Source of the DNA: Pseudomonas sp. Choline-02u-1
Lineage (GTDB): Bacteria; Pseudomonadota; Gammaproteobacteria; Pseudomonadales; Pseudomonadaceae
Assembly (NCBI RefSeq): GCF_002836515.1
Contig: NZ_PJBC01000060.1
Coordinates: 124,001-188,000 of the forward strand
Length of the DNA: 64,000 nt
Direction of reading: 5' to 3'
Positions 1 to 8,432 of this stretch are shown piece by piece. Numbering within the stretch: position 1 is the first letter of the stretch; every line of letters starts with the position of its first letter. Position numbers and translations under genes: made by a program. The notes beneath the pieces are model-generated. The model saw only the letters and a list, made by a program, of their open reading frames with translations, searched no databases and was not told the origin of the DNA.

Positions 1-766
1 CCAGACGCATGGCGTCACTGAGCATCAGTTCGTTTTCGCCGATCTGCACCAGAATCGGTGGCAGCCCGGTGACGTCGGCGAACACCGGCGAGGCCAGCGG
101 ATGGTTGGCCAAGGTGTCGCCGAGAAAGGCTCGCGCGAGGATATCCAGCACTGGCTTGGAGTTCAGCGGATCAAGGCCTTCACGATTGCTCATGGAAGCG
201 CCGGTGTGTTCGAGGTTGGCCCATGGCGAGATGGACGAACCCACTGCGGGCAAGGGCAAGCCTTTGGATTTTGCCGCGACCATCACGCTGACCACCATCG
301 CGCCACCCGCGGACTCGCCTGCGAAGGCAATCTTGCTGGCGGCGATGTTCTGCTCAAGCAACCACTCGTAGGCGCGCAAAGTGTCATCGATGGGGGCGGG
401 AAACTGATGCTCGGGTGCGAGGCGGTAATCCGGCATGTACACCCGCGCGCCAAGCATTTTTGCGTAGTTGCCGCCGATGCCGTGGTAGCCGTCAGGTCGA
501 CCGACGATGTAGGCACCGCCGTGGATGTACATCAGCACCGCATCGGTCTTGAGCTCATCCGGAGTCACCAGCGTAGCGGGCACTCCGCCCATGTCGACTG
601 CTTCAAACCCCACGCCAGCAGGCGGCTGATTCTGCCCGAGCATTTTTGCGTAGGCATCGCGGATGTCGCTCATCCTTGTGGTGGTATCGGTGCCCTTGAG
701 CACAGGTACCAGATCGCTGAGGCTGTTGGCCCAGGTTCGCACGGCTGCTTTTACTTCAGTGTTCAT
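1..766 (-). CDS. alpha/beta hydrolase, HSL/acetyl-esterase type (3' end outside window)
   Basis: My own translation from the ATG at 766 gives 255 residues before the window edge. It shows the hormone-sensitive-lipase oxyanion motif HGGAY at about residues 82-86 and the nucleophile elbow GESAG at about 150-154, so Ser152 is the likely nucleophile. These families hydrolyse short-chain esters in the cytoplasm, and I see no signal peptide. Typical members have about 310-330 residues, so the final part with the catalytic His is missing. The gene is divergent from a LysR regulator 118 bp away, which is a common arrangement for a regulator and its target. The substrate cannot be read from the sequence. 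Confidence 0.9.
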   Translation of the reverse strand, partial: MNTEVKAAVRTWANSLSDLVPVLKGTDTTTRMSDIRDAYAKMLGQNQPPAGVGFEAVDMGGVPATLVTPDELKTDAVLMYIHGGAYIVGRPDGYHGIGGNYAKMLGARVYMPDYRLAPEHQFPAPIDDTLRAYEWLLEQNIAASKIAFAGESAGGAMVVSVMVAAKSKGLPLPAVGSSISPWANLEHTGASMSNREGLDPLNSKPVLDILARAFLGDTLANHPLASPVFADVTGLPPILVQIGENELMLSDAMRL

Positions 767-884
767 ATGACCTCGATCAGGCGTTAGTGAAGGCTTAACT
801 AATCGAGATGTTATGCTCATGATTGGGGAATAGGGTTCCCCATAACCGGTGCCAAGCCGCTTGAATGCCAAATCCGGAGGCCAC

Positions 885-1790
885 ATGGAACTGCATAACC
901 TGAACGACATCGCCGCCTTCGTCGCCTCGGTGGATACCGGAAGTTTTACGGCGGCGGCCAGGCAACTCGGGCTGACCCGCTCGGCCGTCGGTAAATCGAT
1001 CGTGCGGCTCGAATCGCGTTTGCAGATCCGCCTGCTCAACCGCACCACCCGCAGCCTGAGCCTGACCGACGATGGTCGGGTGCTGTATGAGCGATGTGTG
1101 GGCATCCTGCAGGATCTGGACGAGGTCGAAGAGGCTTTGGCGTTCCGCCGTTCGACGCCCAGCGGCCGCTTGCGCATGAGCCTGCCGGTAGCACTGGGCC
1201 GGCTGCACGTTGTGCAGCACATCGAGCGCTGTCTGAGAGACTGGCCGTCGCTCGCCATCGACGCGACGTTTTCCGATCGGCTGGTCGACCTGATCGACGA
1301 GGGTTTCGATCTGGCGATTCGCATCGGTCCGCCCAAGGAAGACTCCGGGCTACTCACGCGCACGGTGGCTTACCAGCAAATGATCACCTGTGCCTCGCCC
1401 GATTATCTGAATGAACATCCGGCACCGCAGACACCCGAAGATCTCGCCGGGCATGCGTGCCTGCACTTCGTCAGCGGCGGCCGATTGCTGGCGTGGAATT
1501 TTCGCGTCAATGGTCAGCCTGTGCCGGTCATTCATGCCGGACGGCTGCAAATGGACAGCGCCGAAGCCTTGCATCAGGCGACTGCGGCAGGCCTCGGTAT
1601 CGCGACGTTGCCATCCTATGTGGTCAACGATGACCTGCGCAGTGGCAAGCTCGTGCAGTTGCTCGCAGAGTACGCCGAGGCTGCCGAGCCGATCCGGGTG
1701 ATTTACCCGAGCAAGCGACACCTGTCGCCGAAGATTCGGCTGTTCATCGACAGGCTGGTGGAAGCATGGTCGCCGGCGCCTTGGGACTGA
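885..1790 (+). CDS. LysR-family transcriptional regulator
   Basis: 301 residues, the usual LTTR length. The winged helix-turn-helix fills the first 60 residues (FVASVDTGSFTAAARQLGLT, then the recognition helix SAVGKSIVRLE) and a substrate-binding effector domain follows from about residue 90. I chose the ATG at 885 because a GGAGG-like site sits just before it. An in-frame ATG at 849 would add 12 residues ahead of the conserved N-terminus. The gene is divergent from the alpha/beta hydrolase and probably regulates it and itself; that is inference from position. The effector is unknown. Confidence 0.93.
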   Translation: MELHNLNDIAAFVASVDTGSFTAAARQLGLTRSAVGKSIVRLESRLQIRLLNRTTRSLSLTDDGRVLYERCVGILQDLDEVEEALAFRRSTPSGRLRMSLPVALGRLHVVQHIERCLRDWPSLAIDATFSDRLVDLIDEGFDLAIRIGPPKEDSGLLTRTVAYQQMITCASPDYLNEHPAPQTPEDLAGHACLHFVSGGRLLAWNFRVNGQPVPVIHAGRLQMDSAEALHQATAAGLGIATLPSYVVNDDLRSGKLVQLLAEYAEAAEPIRVIYPSKRHLSPKIRLFIDRLVEAWSPAPWD

Positions 1791-1862
1791 TTGCCGTTGC
1801 TTGCAGCTGTTTTGCAGATTCCGATGGTATTGATCGGCAATGTCCAAACCGCGCGCATTAAA

Positions 1863-1889
1863 AGCCCTGAATCATCAGGGCTGAGTTTT
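1863..1889. terminator. rho-independent terminator after the LysR gene
   Basis: AGCCCTGA / TCAGGGCT forms an 8-bp perfect stem with a 4-nt loop, followed by GAGTTTTG. It lies 70 bp after the LysR stop and 38 bp after the usher stop on the other strand, so it may serve both convergent genes. Confidence 0.7.
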
Positions 1890-1926
1890 GGTTGAGGGGG
1901 CGTAGGGTGACAAGCTCGCGGTCGGT

Positions 1927-4497
1927 CTACTTCGCGCTCGAAGAGCAAGCCAACCGATACTGCTCATAGTTCAAACCTTCGACCTTTTCCGGCAGCTTGT
2001 ATGGCACGGGGCAGCTTTTGCCCTGCCACTTGATGGTGATGACACCGTGATCTTTGGTCACCAGCGCCAGGGCCTTGCCCGTCGGATCTGACAATGCCAG
2101 TTGTTTGCCGTCGCTATCCAACAGCACCGCGCCGAATGGAATCGCCTGGCCGTTGGCATCGTACAACTCAAACTGGACGCGTCTGCCTTTGCTGCCTTCG
2201 AAGCGTGCGAGAACCACCGAACCGCGTCTTGGCACCAGTTGCTGGGTGGCATTGTCCAGCTCGATCTCACCGCCCAGGTTACGCGTGTCCAGCGTTACCC
2301 AGTTCACGCGGTACGGTTGCGCGTTAGGCAGAACCGCATAGCCGTTCAGGCCGGTTTTCACACCCGAATAGCTGCTGACTTCGACGCCCGACATGCCGGG
2401 GACTTCCACCAGGCCGAACGTTTCACCGACGGTCTGGCCCATATTGATGCCGCCGGCATGAGCCACGATCGATCCGGCCGCACTCAAGTTCTGCGACTCA
2501 TAGCCGCTGCCTCGGTTGTAGCCAAAGCCCAGATCGCCCATCGACGTACGGGTACTCAAACTGAGTGAGCCAGAGCGCTCGCCCTGGACGCTGCGCCCGG
2601 TCTGCACGGAATAGTAGGTGTCGCTGTCCTCGGTCAGATAACCATTGATCCCGGCTTGCGTGCTGGTACCGGCGTTCTGATGGTTACTGGAAACGTAGGC
2701 ACGCGGTGCGCGTGGTGTCGATCCGAGCGGGAACGAAATTGAAACGCTTAATTGCGTGTCGTTGCTGGTGTCACCGCGTGCGCCGAATTCCTGGGTTTTG
2801 CTCAGGCTGATGTTGTAGTTCAGGTCGCGCCAATTGTTGTTGTAGCCGGCGGAAAAGCTGCGCGAGCCACCGCGATCCCAATAGCGCTGGTCACTCGCAT
2901 TCAAATACAGCGAGCCGAACTGGCGCGCTTCGCCAAGGGTCTGGTTGACCGTGAGGTCGGTACGGGTTTTGGCATTGCCCGCGCGCCGCGTAGCGCCGGC
3001 GCTGGTGTCCTGCACATGGTCGGTCAGCGTGCGGTAACCCTCGGTCGAATAACGATAGGCGGCGAGGGTGAAGCTGGTATCGGTACCGGTGAAGGTCTTT
3101 GCATAGAGCGCGCGGACACTGCTGCCCTGGGTGGTTTTGCCGAATGCCTTGCTGGACGATTGCGTAACGTCCAGGGACATCGCGCCAATCGAGGTGTTCT
3201 TCGCCGCACCGATGGACAGCGCCTTGAAGCCGTTGCTCGCCTGAATGCCGGCAATGCCCGTCAGATTGCTGGTCAAGCCGTAGGCGAAAGTGCCCCCAAG
3301 GAAAGCCGGTTTGTCATAGCCCTCGCTGTTGTTGTTGAACTTGCCGCTCGACAGGCTGTACGTCAGTTGCCCCTCACGCACCATCGTCGGCAGGGCGGAG
3401 AACGCCTGCCGGGTTACCTTGCGCCGACCATCCGCTTCGACAATGGTGATCTCCAGGTCACCGTTGGAGCCCGATGGGTAGATATCACTGATCTCGAACG
3501 GACCCGGCGGTACATTGGTGGTGTAGAGAATGTAGTTGTCCTGGCGGACTTCGATCTTCGCATTGGTTTCCGCCACGCCACGAATGATCGGTGCATAACC
3601 GCGCTCACTGTCTGCACGCATGCCTTCATCAGAAGCGATCTTGACGCCTTGGTAGCGCACGCTGTCGAACAGATCCGAGTCTGAAAAGATTTCACCCGCG
3701 CTCAGTTGCCCCTTGATCGCCGTGAGGTCGCGCTGGATGAACGTGCGGTTGCTGACAAAACGATTGGGCCGGCCGGTGGAGCTGCTCAGATTGGACTCGT
3801 TGCGCAGACGCCAGGCACCAAAGTTGATGCCGTTGCGCAGCCCCAGGTTATTGGAGATTTGCGTGGTGTAATCGGTTTTGCTGCGGGTGCTGCTCAGCTG
3901 GTAGTTGATGAAACCGGCGGCCACACCTTGGTCCCAAAGCTCTGGATCTACATAGCCGCGCATGCCACGCGCAATGGCGACCTGCGGCACGCTGATGTTG
4001 AGGCGCAGGCGGTTGGCATCGAAATTGAGACTCGCTTGCTCGATCATTTCAGGCAGGTCGTAGTGATCGGCAGGGTGTTGCTCGTCAACAAGACCCTGCT
4101 CACGGAGTTTGCGCATGTCCACACCCAGCTGCTGCAACAGTTCCAGGGTGATGCGTGGCTCGACTTTGCCGTTGACCGGGTTGGCCGCGAAATCGATATC
4201 GCGACGCCCGACCAGCGTGCCGTTGCTGAACACGTCGACGCGGTATTGGCCTGGCAAGACGCTGTTGGCATTAAGCAACGGTTGCAGATCGACCGCCGAT
4301 GAACCTTCAAGGAACAGCGTATTGAAAGATTCACTCGCCACTGCGACCGGGGCTTCGGCGCCCACGGCGAATCCGCAAATGGCCATGTTGATAGCAAAGC
4401 ACAATGGATGCAGGCAGCCCAACGCCGCTTTGTTTTTCTGGCGCGCAACATGATGCTTAACACAACTTTCAGATGTGTGGTGTTGGGAGGAAAACAT
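1927..4497 (-). CDS. fimbrial outer-membrane usher (FimD/PapC family)
   Basis: 856 residues, normal for ushers. After a signal sequence (hydrophobic stretch at about 32-48) comes the N-terminal chaperone-binding domain (FNTLFLEG at about 59-66, then PGQYRVDVF), then the 24-strand barrel with the plug, and a C-terminal domain ending with a Cys pair (SCPVPYKLP and RLACSSS). It forms the pore through which chaperone-pilin complexes are secreted and polymerised. It is last in the minus-strand order pilin, chaperone, usher, 86 bp after the chaperone stop. No frameshift is seen. Confidence 0.96.
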   Translation of the reverse strand: MFSSQHHTSESCVKHHVARQKNKAALGCLHPLCFAINMAICGFAVGAEAPVAVASESFNTLFLEGSSAVDLQPLLNANSVLPGQYRVDVFSNGTLVGRRDIDFAANPVNGKVEPRITLELLQQLGVDMRKLREQGLVDEQHPADHYDLPEMIEQASLNFDANRLRLNISVPQVAIARGMRGYVDPELWDQGVAAGFINYQLSSTRSKTDYTTQISNNLGLRNGINFGAWRLRNESNLSSSTGRPNRFVSNRTFIQRDLTAIKGQLSAGEIFSDSDLFDSVRYQGVKIASDEGMRADSERGYAPIIRGVAETNAKIEVRQDNYILYTTNVPPGPFEISDIYPSGSNGDLEITIVEADGRRKVTRQAFSALPTMVREGQLTYSLSSGKFNNNSEGYDKPAFLGGTFAYGLTSNLTGIAGIQASNGFKALSIGAAKNTSIGAMSLDVTQSSSKAFGKTTQGSSVRALYAKTFTGTDTSFTLAAYRYSTEGYRTLTDHVQDTSAGATRRAGNAKTRTDLTVNQTLGEARQFGSLYLNASDQRYWDRGGSRSFSAGYNNNWRDLNYNISLSKTQEFGARGDTSNDTQLSVSISFPLGSTPRAPRAYVSSNHQNAGTSTQAGINGYLTEDSDTYYSVQTGRSVQGERSGSLSLSTRTSMGDLGFGYNRGSGYESQNLSAAGSIVAHAGGINMGQTVGETFGLVEVPGMSGVEVSSYSGVKTGLNGYAVLPNAQPYRVNWVTLDTRNLGGEIELDNATQQLVPRRGSVVLARFEGSKGRRVQFELYDANGQAIPFGAVLLDSDGKQLALSDPTGKALALVTKDHGVITIKWQGKSCPVPYKLPEKVEGLNYEQYRLACSSSAK

Positions 4498-4583
4498 GCA
4501 ATTTGCCTTATCAGTCCGTGTTGCTTCAACCGGAGTCGGGAACTTGTGAATAGCTTGTAAGTTGGCAGGGTGGGGCGGGGGAT

Positions 4584-5333
4584 TTACTGGGCGGAGGCAT
4601 CTTTCACGCGCTCGGCATGGCTTTCGGCAACGCTTAGTGGTGCATCGAATCGTTGTTGTGCGCCGTAATCGTTAATGGCTGAAAAACTCAAATGCGAAGT
4701 ACCAGCTGGCAGATCTTTCAGATTGAATGAGCGAACTTCCCCTGGAACGATCATTGTCGAATCAATTACCAATTCCGCTTTTTTCCCTGCAACGACTTTC
4801 AGATCCGCCAGCGACACGTGGTAGTTGCTTTGGTTTTTTACTTTCAGCACCGACTTGCCAGCCTGAGTGACCAATTGCCATGCAAGTTGCTCCGGTGCCT
4901 TTGCGGCATCACCGGTGAGTCCGTCCGGGCGGAAGAAGACCTTGATACGCTGACGTACCGCCAATTGCAGCGTGTTGACATCGGCAGCACTGGCCTGGGG
5001 GATTTCCTGCACGTTCAGCCATACCACCGACTCCTTGTCCGCAGGCATGCCGCGGCCTTCATAAAGAATCCTCAGTAATTGCTGTTGATTGGGCTCAAGT
5101 TTGGCCAGTGGTGGAGTAACTGCGAAAGGCGGTGCGCTGCCAGCCGTATCGCCGGCATCCAGCCACGATTGCGCCAGAATGGTTTGTCCGCCGTTGCGCA
5201 CGGTGACATTCGCCTCTTTGTGCGCGCCATCGAAGATAATCCGGGTGGAGCTCAAGGAGATGCTGGCGAATGCCGAGTGCGTCATCAACACCCCGGCAAG
5301 CCCCAGGCAAAGCGGAAAGTAGCGACTAAACAT
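4584..5333 (-). CDS. periplasmic fimbrial chaperone (PapD family)
   Basis: 249 residues from the ATG at 5333. An in-frame GTG at 5342 would add three residues, but the GGTG site fits the ATG better. A signal peptide ends near AFA before SISLS. The two Ig-like domains show the family marks: the G1-strand region LQLAVRQRIKVFFRP, preceded by VVWLNVQEIP, and TRIIFDG near the N-terminus for the conserved Arg. It holds pilins by donor-strand complementation and delivers them to the usher encoded next. It lies 68 bp downstream of the major pilin gene. Confidence 0.95.
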   Translation of the reverse strand: MFSRYFPLCLGLAGVLMTHSAFASISLSSTRIIFDGAHKEANVTVRNGGQTILAQSWLDAGDTAGSAPPFAVTPPLAKLEPNQQQLLRILYEGRGMPADKESVVWLNVQEIPQASAADVNTLQLAVRQRIKVFFRPDGLTGDAAKAPEQLAWQLVTQAGKSVLKVKNQSNYHVSLADLKVVAGKKAELVIDSTMIVPGEVRSFNLKDLPAGTSHLSFSAINDYGAQQRFDAPLSVAESHAERVKDASAQ

Positions 5334-5401
5334 AGATTTCACCGATTAATCTGGTCGGGAAGGACGAGGCACAGCGGCCCCGTCCAGGTATTGCGGGCTG
5401 C

Positions 5402-6004
5402 TTATTCGTATTCGAGAACGAACGGCAGAGTGGCGTTACCGGTACCGGCAGTAGCGGTGGTCTTGTCGCCGGTGGTGACGTAAGCGGCTGCGAACGACAG
5501 GGTGCCGTCACCACCTGTGGTTGCGTCGCCAGTCAGGTTGGTCTGCACTTTGGCAGTGGCTTCGGAGCTCAGGTCGATCAACTGGCCATTGCTGTCCAGC
5601 AGTGCGATACCAACGCCTTTGGCCGCGTCTGCACCCTGCAGCTTGAGAACTTTCTTGCCATCAACCAGGCCCGAACCGCCGTTTACGGTTGGTTTGAACA
5701 GCATCGAAACCTTGGTGCCAGCGTTGCAGTTCACTTTCAGGTTGAAATCGTTGGCGGCCACACGACCGGCGCCCGGAGCAGAGTCGGTGCCCATGTCTTT
5801 GATCGACACGCTGCCCATGTCCACGGCAATCATCTTGTCGTTACCCAACGCGCCATCTACCGAGCAAGCGTCGTTATTGATAACGCCAGTGAAGCTGATT
5901 TGACCACTGCCGCCTTTTACAGCTTTGGCGGCTTCTTCAGCCACTGCACCAGTGGAGGCAGCCAGTACGGAAAGAGTGAGTACTGCGAAAGCGAACTTTT
6001 TCAT
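5402..6004 (-). CDS. major fimbrial subunit (type 1 pilin family)
   Basis: 200 residues from the ATG at 6004 (MKKFAFAV). An in-frame upstream ATG at 6037 lacks a signal-peptide-like start directly behind it. A signal peptide ends near AVA at about residue 22. The mature protein has the pilin pattern GQISFTGVINNDACSV, with a second Cys (VNCNAG) closing the disulphide, and ends LPFVLEYE, the C-terminal strand with penultimate Tyr that chaperones grip. It is first in the pilin-chaperone-usher operon, as expected for the most abundant product. Its upstream region carries two copies of the island's palindromic motif. Confidence 0.94.
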   Translation of the reverse strand: MKKFAFAVLTLSVLAASTGAVAEEAAKAVKGGSGQISFTGVINNDACSVDGALGNDKMIAVDMGSVSIKDMGTDSAPGAGRVAANDFNLKVNCNAGTKVSMLFKPTVNGGSGLVDGKKVLKLQGADAAKGVGIALLDSNGQLIDLSSEATAKVQTNLTGDATTGGDGTLSFAAAYVTTGDKTTATAGTGNATLPFVLEYE

Positions 6005-6080
6005 GTTTATATCCGAAGTTATTGTGAAGTGCTGCATTGAAATGCCAGGCCATATTAGGTGTGCGGTGGTGGCGGGTCTT

Positions 6081-6094
6081 TGGGATTTGTCTTA
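6081..6094 (-). promoter_or_regulatory. candidate activator site of the pilin promoter
   Basis: Read on the minus strand it is TAAGACAAATCCCA, an imperfect inverted repeat. Its centre lies 30.5 bp upstream of the -10-like TAATAT (6052-6057), which puts it near -42 from the inferred start, a class II activator position. No good -35 box is visible, which fits activator dependence. The same geometry recurs at 12776 and 15739. The layout resembles the E. coli RcsB box (TAAGAATATTCCTA), and an RcsB-like regulator is encoded at 7718. Binding is inferred. Confidence 0.55.
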
Positions 6095-6171
6095 AAGCGA
6101 TAAAGGTGCGAGCCAGTCAGTAATATGGCCGTGGCGTATTTATATTTGCGGTAATGGTGCAGCGAACCAAA

Positions 6172-6185
6172 TGAGACAATTCTCA
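6172..6185 (-). promoter_or_regulatory. distal palindromic site upstream of the pilin (TGAGAATTGTCTCA)
   Basis: On the minus strand this is TGAGAATTGTCTCA, inverted repeat TGAGA-N4-TCTCA. Its first 12 bases recur exactly at 12611 and 15857. It lies about 170 bp before the pilin start and 91 bp upstream of the proximal site. Confidence 0.5.
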
Positions 6186-6323
6186 AAGTCGTGCGGTCTT
6201 TGTCTGGCTAGTATTCGCGGATGCAGAAATTCTCAGTCAACGCAAAGTTTGTGAGCGGGCGTCCTGCTTGAAGATTATTCAGACTTTCGCTATTAACGAC
6301 TGATAGAAAGAGGTTCCAGGTTT

Positions 6324-7544
6324 GTGAACACGCTTCGTATATTGGTCTTGGAAGATCACGCCTTTCAGCGCACGGCGGCAGTCAGTGCGCTTAATAGTCT
6401 GGGGTACAAAAATATCTTTCAGGCGGCTGACGGCAAGGATGCGCTGGCTGTGATATCCCAGGCTGGAGGCGTGGACGTTGCATTGTGTGACTTGAGCATG
6501 GCCGGGATGGATGGTTTGACGTTCTTGCGCCTGGCGAGAGAGGCCGGTTTGATTCGTGCAGTGATCATCTGCAGTTCACTGCCTGAAGACTTGTTGCGCA
6601 CGGTTGATCGAATCGTCACGTTGCAGGGGCTTGAGTTGCTTGGCAGTGTCGGCAAGCCTCTGATGGTCGATGTGCTGGGGCCATTGTTGGCGCGTTATCG
6701 GCCGCACACTCCGGGCGATGCCAAAGTGGTGGAAAGTCATCTCGATCAGCCTTCGGAGAACGAAGTGCTCGAAGCGATACGCCGTCAGGAATTTCGCGCC
6801 TACTTCCAGCCCAAGTTTCATCTGCGCAGTGGTGAGGTGGATGGCGCCGAGGTGCTGGTGCGATGGCAGAGCCCCAGTCGCGGCTTGCTCTCGCCAGGCA
6901 TGTTCTTGCCGACGATCGAGCGTTGCGGTCTGCTCGATGAAATGTTTTTCAGTCTGCTCACGCAAGGCTTGAGTCTGCAGCGCTTCGTCCAGTCTCACGG
7001 CAAGCCGTTCAAGCTGGCGTTCAATCTCGACGTGACGCAGATGGCCAATCCGAATCTTGTCGACCGGATCAAGGCGCTGTTGCGCATCCATGGCGCCTCG
7101 CCAGCTGGGCTCATTTTCGAGCTCACGGAAACCGGCCTGCTGCAGATGCCCGAGATCAGCATGGAAAACATGGTGCGTCTGCGCATGCTCGGCTTCAGTC
7201 TGGCAATCGATGATTTCGGTGTCGGCTATTCTTCACTTGAGCGGCTGTGCCAGATGCCGTTCAACGAAATCAAACTCGACGCCGGCTTCGTGCAGAATTT
7301 CCATCAGGCGCGCTACAGCGCGGTCATCCACGGGGCGTTGGCCCTGGCGCGGGAATTGGACATGCGCGTGGTGGCAGAGGGTATTGAAACCGCTGATCAG
7401 GTTCAGCATCTGGCGCGGCTTGGTTGTCAGTGGGGGCAGGGCTTCTTCTATGCTCGCCCGATGAATTGGGCGCATTTGGTCGACTGGCGTTTCGAGGGTC
7501 AGAAGTCATCCTGGCGCCGCGCAATAGGCACATCCGATCGTTGA
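6324..7544 (+). CDS. response regulator with EAL c-di-GMP phosphodiesterase domain (RocR/PvrR-like)
   Basis: 406 residues, GTG start after AAAGAGG. Receiver domain at residues 4-120 (LEDH acidic pair, phospho-acceptor Asp56 in CDLSM, Lys in GKPL). EAL domain from about 150: the signature reads EVL in AEVLVRW, a variant also known from RocR, and the later catalytic parts are intact (FELTETG, IDDFGVGYSS, IKLD, VAEGIETAD). An active phosphodiesterase is therefore likely. In P. aeruginosa such proteins (RocR, PvrR) antagonise fimbrial expression and neighbour a hybrid kinase and a DNA-binding regulator, as here. The 173-bp gap to the next gene may hold its own promoter. Confidence 0.9.
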   Translation: MNTLRILVLEDHAFQRTAAVSALNSLGYKNIFQAADGKDALAVISQAGGVDVALCDLSMAGMDGLTFLRLAREAGLIRAVIICSSLPEDLLRTVDRIVTLQGLELLGSVGKPLMVDVLGPLLARYRPHTPGDAKVVESHLDQPSENEVLEAIRRQEFRAYFQPKFHLRSGEVDGAEVLVRWQSPSRGLLSPGMFLPTIERCGLLDEMFFSLLTQGLSLQRFVQSHGKPFKLAFNLDVTQMANPNLVDRIKALLRIHGASPAGLIFELTETGLLQMPEISMENMVRLRMLGFSLAIDDFGVGYSSLERLCQMPFNEIKLDAGFVQNFHQARYSAVIHGALALARELDMRVVAEGIETADQVQHLARLGCQWGQGFFYARPMNWAHLVDWRFEGQKSSWRRAIGTSDR

Positions 7545-7717
7545 TGCAAGCGGCATTCTGACTTTTGGGACAAAGCCCTATTTCGTCACGCCTTTAAAAC
7601 ACTCATCATGTGCCGAGAAATCAATCAGATGCACCTGAGTGCTTCGGTGATGCCCGGGATTTGCTGCGGTTGCCAAGTGCTGATGGTCCTCCAACACTCT
7701 TCATCATGGAGCTGTTC

Positions 7718-8425
7718 ATGCATTGGTCTGTCGTGAATCCGTTACGCGTTGCCATCCTTGATGATCACTCGCTCATACGTCTGGCGATGAAGTCGCGGCT
7801 GACGCGCGAAGCTGAGTTCAGTGTCGTAGGTGTGTATGGCAGCAGCGCGCAGTTGCTCGCCGGATTGCGCGAAATCGACATCGACCTGCTGATACTCGAT
7901 TACAAACTGCACGATGGGGAGCTGGACGGGCTCAATCTGATCCGCCTGCTGCGCAAGCAATATCCGGGCATGCGCATCCTCGTCTCTTCCTCAGAAGAGC
8001 GCCCGGCAGTGGTGAACATGGCGGTCGGGGCGGGCGTCAGTGGATTCTTCGGCAAGTCACAGTCGGTCGATGACCTGATTACTGCCATTCGCTGTGCAGC
8101 GTCCGGCCAGTTGTACCTGTCTCCCACCATGGCCTTTGAGCTTGACGTGTTGCCAGCATCGATCGACGAGCCCGCCGGTGCCAAAGACGAGAGCTCGGCG
8201 CACAGCGACGATTTCCTCAGTAATCCTCTGCTGTCACCTAAAGAGAAAGAAGTCTTGCGCTGTTGTCTCGAGGGGATGGGGGTGACGCAGATTGCCTTGA
8301 AGTTCTCGCGCAGTCGCAAAACCATCAGTGGGCAAAAACAGGCCGCTTTCAAAAAGCTTGGCATTCGTGGTGACGCAGAGCTGTTCAAGTTGCAGCACAG
8401 CCTGACAGCCGACAACCAGGGATAA
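7718..8425 (+). CDS. response regulator, NarL/LuxR type with RcsB-like HTH
   Basis: 235 residues from the ATG at 7718, which has GGAG six bases before it. Receiver at 9-125 with DD at 15-16 and phospho-acceptor Asp61 (LILDYKLHDG). The HTH at about 171-226 (SPKEKEVLRCCLEGMGVTQI, then RKTISGQKQAAFKKLGI and GDAEL) is closest in my reading to RcsB (KTISSQKKSAMMKLG in E. coli). It is the probable DNA-binding output of the hybrid kinase whose gene starts 7 bp after its stop. I infer that it binds the palindromic TNAGA-N4-TCTNA sites scattered through this island. RocA1 of P. aeruginosa is the likely functional counterpart. Confidence 0.9.
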   Translation: MHWSVVNPLRVAILDDHSLIRLAMKSRLTREAEFSVVGVYGSSAQLLAGLREIDIDLLILDYKLHDGELDGLNLIRLLRKQYPGMRILVSSSEERPAVVNMAVGAGVSGFFGKSQSVDDLITAIRCAASGQLYLSPTMAFELDVLPASIDEPAGAKDESSAHSDDFLSNPLLSPKEKEVLRCCLEGMGVTQIALKFSRSRKTISGQKQAAFKKLGIRGDAELFKLQHSLTADNQG

Positions 8426-8432
8426 CACGCTT

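Larger units (their letters stand above)
6005..6323. other. divergent promoter region between pilin operon and signalling operon
   Basis: No gene is seen in these 319 bp, which are visibly AT-richer than their surroundings. On the minus strand a -10-like TAATAT lies at 6052-6057 in front of the pilin. Palindromic sites lie at 6081-6094 and 6172-6185. A weaker relative (TGAGAATTTCTGCA on the minus strand) lies at 6222-6235, 89 bp before the EAL regulator, whose GTG start follows an AAAGAGG site. Confidence 0.6.
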